NCBI GenBank assembly: GCA_028700875.1
Contig: JAQVRW010000086.1
Location: 1-9,985 of the forward strand
Source: Candidatus Zixiibacteriota bacterium
Lineage (GTDB): Bacteria > Zixibacteria > MSB-5A5 > GN15 > JAAZOE01
DNA: 9,985 nucleotides
Reading direction: 5' to 3'
A program made the translations under genes and the position numbers. Of this stretch, positions 7,241-9,985 are shown piece after piece (within the stretch, counting starts at the first letter, position 1; each line of letters opens with the position of its first letter). The notes under the pieces are model-generated. The model did no database searches, was not told the DNA's origin, and saw only the letters and a list, made by a program, of their open reading frames with translations.

Positions 7241-7269
7241 CAGGTTTAAAACGGTATGAGTATGCATTG

Positions 7270-7428
7270 ATGGTAGCCAAGGTGGTCGCCTATATCGCGG
7301 CCGCCGTCCTGACCGATGGATTGGCGCTTATCGCCAAATTGATCCTCATCCTCGCCGATGCGGTGGAGTTTGCCGTTAAACTCGCGAATCTGGATAAACT
7401 CAATGCCATGGCCCTGGCGACGATATAA
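7270..7428 (+). CDS. Small hydrophobic protein of unknown function (52 residues)
   Basis: I do not recognise this protein. From the ATG at 7270 it has 52 residues, beginning MVAKVVAYIAAAVL and ending NAMALATI. Most of it is hydrophobic or amphipathic helix, with a GLALIAKLILIL core around residues 17-28 and only scattered charges, so it may sit on or in a membrane. The codons end mostly in G or C, as in the neighbouring genes, which favours a real coding region. It lies between a promoter-like sequence (7213-7240) and a strong GC hairpin (7440-7466) that starts 12 bases after the stop. No good ribosome site precedes the ATG. The frame is open further upstream, so a longer form from an alternative start such as TTG 7213 cannot be excluded. 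It could be a small membrane protein or a toxin-like peptide; neither is shown. Confidence 0.4.
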   Translation: MVAKVVAYIAAAVLTDGLALIAKLILILADAVEFAVKLANLDKLNAMALATI

Positions 7429-7439
7429 CCGGCCAACAG

Positions 7440-7466
7440 CCCCGGCGGGAAACCCTCCCGCCGGGG
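7440..7466. terminator. Strong GC hairpin between convergent genes
   Basis: CCCCGGCGGG (7440-7449) pairs perfectly with CCCGCCGGGG (7457-7466) around the loop AAACCCT. It lies 12 bases after the small gene's stop on plus and 14 bases beyond the end of msrBA on minus, so it could serve both. The flanks are A/T-rich but have no long T run. Confidence 0.65.
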
Positions 7467-7480
7467 TCATACATAATACA

Positions 7481-8419
7481 TCAGAACCGTTTCTCATAGA
7501 CATGGCAGTACGGTTGCTGTCCGTTATGGTCATAGTAATCCTGATGGTACTGCTCTGCCTCCCAGAACAAGCCGGCCTTGGCCAGTTCGGTGGCGACCTT
7601 GTATCCCTTGGCCCTTAGAATTCCAATGAGTTTCTCGACAGTCGCTTTTTGCGCATCATCGACATAGAAGACCGCCGAGCGGTACTGATCGCCGATATCC
7701 GGCCCCTGACGGTTGACCTGCGTCGGGTCGTGAATCTCGAAGAACAGCTTTGCCAATGTCTCGAAATTCGTTTTGGCAGGATCGAATACGACTTCGACCG
7801 TCTCGGCGTGTCCGGTCGTGCCGGCGCAGACTTGTTTGTAAGTTGGATTGGCCGTGTGGCCGCCCATATATCCGACACGGGCCGATAAGACCCCGTCGAC
7901 TTTCTTCAACCAGTGCTCGGTGCCCCAGAAACAACCGCCCGCAAAATACGCTTTCTCGGTCTTCATGTCCTGGCCGACCGGAACGAAATTCAGCGAGATC
8001 GAATTGACGCAGTGGCGAACGTCCTTGGCCGTGAATTGCTCGCCCTCGAAGACATGCCCCAGATGTGCGCCGCACGCGGCGCAGGTGATTTCCGTCCGCC
8101 GACCATCGGCGTCGAGCGCGCGCATCACCTCCCCCGGAATTTCGTCATCGAAACTCGGCCAACCGCACCCGGAATCGAATTTGTCTTGTGATCGGTATAA
8201 CGCCGCGCCGCATTGTTTGCAGGTATATGTGCCTGTGCCGGTGAAATCGTAATACTTGCCGGAAAACGGGGCCTCGGTTCCCTTATGCACGATCACCCGT
8301 TCTTCTTCCGGTGTCAGCTTATTATGGGTCATACTCTTCTCCGTTGTTTCCCCCTGCGCCTGAATGGTCCAGGGCAGAAAAACAAGCGTCGCCATCGCGA
8401 TGATAATCCACCGGACCAT
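7481..8419 (-). CDS. msrBA: Exported MsrB-MsrA fusion, peptide methionine sulfoxide reductase
   Basis: The protein has 312 residues with two repair domains. MsrB reduces the R form and MsrA the S form of methionine sulfoxide in proteins. MsrB spans about 34-148: zinc ligands C67/C70 and C113/C116, GCGWPSF with probable resolving C85, and catalytic C137 in RHCVNS. MsrA spans about 153-312: catalytic C163 in GGCFWG, GYMGGHTANPTY, GHAETVEV, and a C-terminal C305 (PYCHVY) as likely resolving residue. I chose the ATG at 8417-8419 because AAGGGG lies four bases upstream and a Sec signal peptide then starts the protein (hydrophobic core IIIAMATLVFL, cleavage near IQA-QG). In-frame ATGs up to 8485 would add 22 residues but lack a ribosome site. 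There is no lipobox, so a periplasmic location is likely. The B-A order is the reverse of the better-studied MsrA-MsrB fusions. All catalytic residues are present. Confidence 0.92.
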   Translation of the reverse strand: MVRWIIIAMATLVFLPWTIQAQGETTEKSMTHNKLTPEEERVIVHKGTEAPFSGKYYDFTGTGTYTCKQCGAALYRSQDKFDSGCGWPSFDDEIPGEVMRALDADGRRTEITCAACGAHLGHVFEGEQFTAKDVRHCVNSISLNFVPVGQDMKTEKAYFAGGCFWGTEHWLKKVDGVLSARVGYMGGHTANPTYKQVCAGTTGHAETVEVVFDPAKTNFETLAKLFFEIHDPTQVNRQGPDIGDQYRSAVFYVDDAQKATVEKLIGILRAKGYKVATELAKAGLFWEAEQYHQDYYDHNGQQPYCHVYEKRF

Positions 8420-8571
8420 CAGGCCCCTTCCCGTATATCGTGCCATTGCCGATCCCGCGGTGTTCGTTTCGCTCATTCGATCCATTCGCTTTCAATATAC
8501 TTCAAATAGTAAACAACTTTTACCCCCCGTCGGTTCCAGGCCGAAAACGCCATGGATTCAACGCGGGGCCG

Positions 8572-8596
8572 ACACCCGTCGGGGCGCGGGTGTTTT
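8572..8596 (+). terminator. Hairpin with T run ahead of the ankyrin gene
   Basis: ACACCCG (8572-8578) pairs with CGGGTGT (8587-8593) around the loop TCGGGGCG, then TTT and C follow. It looks like a weak intrinsic terminator on the plus strand, about 110 bases before the ankyrin gene and with no plus-strand gene just upstream. It could therefore be an attenuator-type leader element or chance in GC-rich DNA. A nearby overlapping stem (CCGAC-ACCC-GTCGG) could compete with it. Confidence 0.25.
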
Positions 8597-8703
8597 CGCG
8601 ATCCCGTCCGGCGGATAGAATCGGGGAAACAAACGGACGGCGTTGTACGTCTTACCAAGAGAACCCTGTCGCTGTCGGCAAAGAGAACCACCACGGAGGC
8701 AAT

Positions 8704-9985
8704 ATGCGTTTTCATTTCATTCTTGCGGTCATATGCAGTCTATTGTCGGTGACTTTCATTTACGCGGACGGAATCTTCGACGCCATCGAGCGCGGCGACA
8801 GCCTGACGGTCAGGACTCTGCTGGCCGCACAACCGGATATGTTGAATACGCGGGGGCAGGACGGCCTGACTCCCTTGAACAAGGCGGCCTATAAGGGGCA
8901 ACTGGTCATCGTGCGCGACCTGCTGGCTCTCGGGGCGGATTGGCGGCTCGGCGACAACGAGGCCAGTCAACCGATTCACAACGCCGCCATCGCCGGGCAA
9001 ACCGGCGTCATCGAGTTGCTTCTGGACAAGGGCGCAGACATCAACGCGCAGGACATCAACGGCGAGACGGCGTTGTTGTATACGTTATTTTCCCGGAGGT
9101 TCCAAACAGCCACGCGATTGCTCGACAGAGGGGCCGACGTCAAACTCAGCAACACTCGGGGGGCCACGCCGCTGCATCATGCGGCAGCCCTGGGAAATAT
9201 TGAATTATGCCGCCGGTTGATAACGATGGGGGCCGATGTCAACGCCGGCTCACGAGATGGGAGCACGCCCCTGCAATCGGCGGCGCTAAGCGGCAACCTG
9301 GAACTGGCCGGCTTGCTGCTCGATAACGGCGCCAACACCGAAGTTGCGAACAGCTATAAGAGGACCCCGCTTCTGCTGGTCGCCAGAGAACGGGGCGACA
9401 TCGCCATGGCGACCTTGCTGCTCGATCGCGGCGCGGATATCAATGCCGTGGATCGTTTTGAAGACACCCCTCTTTCATTGGCGGCCTGGCGCGGATTTCA
9501 GGGTTTGATCGATCTTCTGCTCGAACGGGGCGCCGCCCTTCCCGCCACGCCCGAAAGACGCGTCGAAGTGGCCTCATATTGTGCCGAGCGTGGTCTGCCG
9601 AAACTGCTGGCGCGCCTGATCGACGCCGGCACCGACATCACCCGGCAAAACGGCGCCGGAAAAGGCTTTTTGCACGCCGCCGCGGCCGGTGGTCCCGACG
9701 AAATCTGCGGTATGCTTCTTGATCAAGGCCTGGCCGTCGACGCAAAAGACGTCTACGGCCGAACGCCGCTGCATTATGCGGCCGAACGGGGCCGGACGGA
9801 AGCCTGCCGTCTGCTGCTTTCCCGCGGAGCTTCGGTCGATGCCAGGAGTGTGGCCGGGCATTCGCCGTTCAATCTGGCTCGGGAATTCGGTTACGATTCG
9901 ACCGCCGCCCTGCTAGTCGAAAAAGGGGCCTCGACTGTCCCTCCCGCTTTTCCCCGTCTGGAGGGTCCTTATCTTGGCCAGACCC
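8704..9985 (+). CDS. Secreted ankyrin-repeat protein, N-terminal part (runs off right edge)
   Basis: I translated this frame by hand; 427 residues are visible with no stop before the right edge. Residues 1-21 are a Sec signal peptide (RFHFILAVICSLL core, cleavage after IYA before DGIFDAI). From 22 to about 412 there are some eleven to twelve ankyrin repeats of about 33 residues, most with the TPLHHAA, LLLDRGADINA and similar hallmarks; clear ones start near 53, 119, 152, 185, 218, 251, 317, 351 and 384. The repeat near 284-313 is degenerate (no TPLH). The last visible residues, PAFPRLEGPYLGQT, resemble the lead-in of TolB/PD40-like beta-propeller domains in secreted bacterial proteins, so a C-terminal propeller is likely. 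GGAGG (8695-8699) lies four bases before the ATG. Ankyrin arrays bind other proteins; the partner is unknown. It is divergent from msrBA and faces out of the window. Confidence 0.88.
   Translation, partial: MRFHFILAVICSLLSVTFIYADGIFDAIERGDSLTVRTLLAAQPDMLNTRGQDGLTPLNKAAYKGQLVIVRDLLALGADWRLGDNEASQPIHNAAIAGQTGVIELLLDKGADINAQDINGETALLYTLFSRRFQTATRLLDRGADVKLSNTRGATPLHHAAALGNIELCRRLITMGADVNAGSRDGSTPLQSAALSGNLELAGLLLDNGANTEVANSYKRTPLLLVARERGDIAMATLLLDRGADINAVDRFEDTPLSLAAWRGFQGLIDLLLERGAALPATPERRVEVASYCAERGLPKLLARLIDAGTDITRQNGAGKGFLHAAAAGGPDEICGMLLDQGLAVDAKDVYGRTPLHYAAERGRTEACRLLLSRGASVDARSVAGHSPFNLAREFGYDSTAALLVEKGASTVPPAFPRLEGPYLGQT

Noticed and set aside
7852..8252. Plus-strand frames opposite msrBA
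   Set aside because: They are antisense shadows of a gene with complete catalytic motifs, with no domain of their own.
8494..8499. TATATT on the minus strand as a -10 box for msrBA
   Set aside because: The region is AT-rich but no acceptable -35 box lies 16-18 bases upstream, so I did not call a promoter.
8704..9985. Ankyrin repeats as a DNA tandem repeat or CRISPR-like array
   Set aside because: The repetition is at the protein level (about 33 residues) with diverged nucleotides, and the frame is open with a signal peptide.

Overview
The window reads as ordinary chromosomal DNA of a Gram-negative (diderm) bacterium of moderately high GC, by eye in the high fifties. An MCE-type (Mla-like) lipid transporter, a lipoprotein S41 protease, a DUF5916 outer-membrane-type protein and several Sec-type signal peptides all point to a cell with an outer membrane. 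DUF5916 proteins and secreted ankyrin proteins are frequent in the FCB group and related candidate phyla (Zixibacteria or Latescibacteria-like lineages), so I lean that way, but this is inference and no marker gene is present. I see no rRNA, tRNA, CRISPR array, phage gene or intact insertion sequence.

Layout from left to right: (1) positions 1-528, minus strand, the N-terminal part of a lipoprotein S41-family (C-terminal-processing type) protease that runs off the left edge, with a good sigma70-like promoter at 593-621. (2) A roughly 400-base gene-free stretch with a 14-base direct repeat and short hairpins. (3) 937-3414, plus strand, a large secreted DUF5916 protein with a CBM9-like N-terminal domain and a predicted outer-membrane barrel. 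(4) A perfect 15-bp hairpin between convergent genes. (5) 3583-5961, minus strand, a tight three-gene operon in the order mlaE-mlaF-mlaD (permease, ATPase, MCE protein) with overlapping start and stop codons and its own promoter at 6012-6039. (6) A roughly 360-base leader followed by an AqpZ-like water channel at 6326-7021. (7) A small hydrophobic protein at about 7270-7428 with a promoter-like sequence just upstream and a strong hairpin just downstream. (8) 7481-8419, minus strand, an exported MsrB-MsrA fusion that repairs oxidised methionine. (9) From 8704 to the right edge, a secreted ankyrin-repeat protein whose last visible residues look like the start of a second, TolB/PD40-like domain.

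The common theme is the cell envelope: proteolysis, phospholipid traffic between the two membranes, water flux, repair of oxidised periplasmic proteins, and secreted binding scaffolds. Apart from the mlaEFD operon the genes look like separate transcription units. I do not see a clearly new multi-gene system. The least explained items are the small hydrophobic protein, the secreted ankyrin fusion, the DUF5916 protein and the long leaders before the DUF5916 and aquaporin genes.
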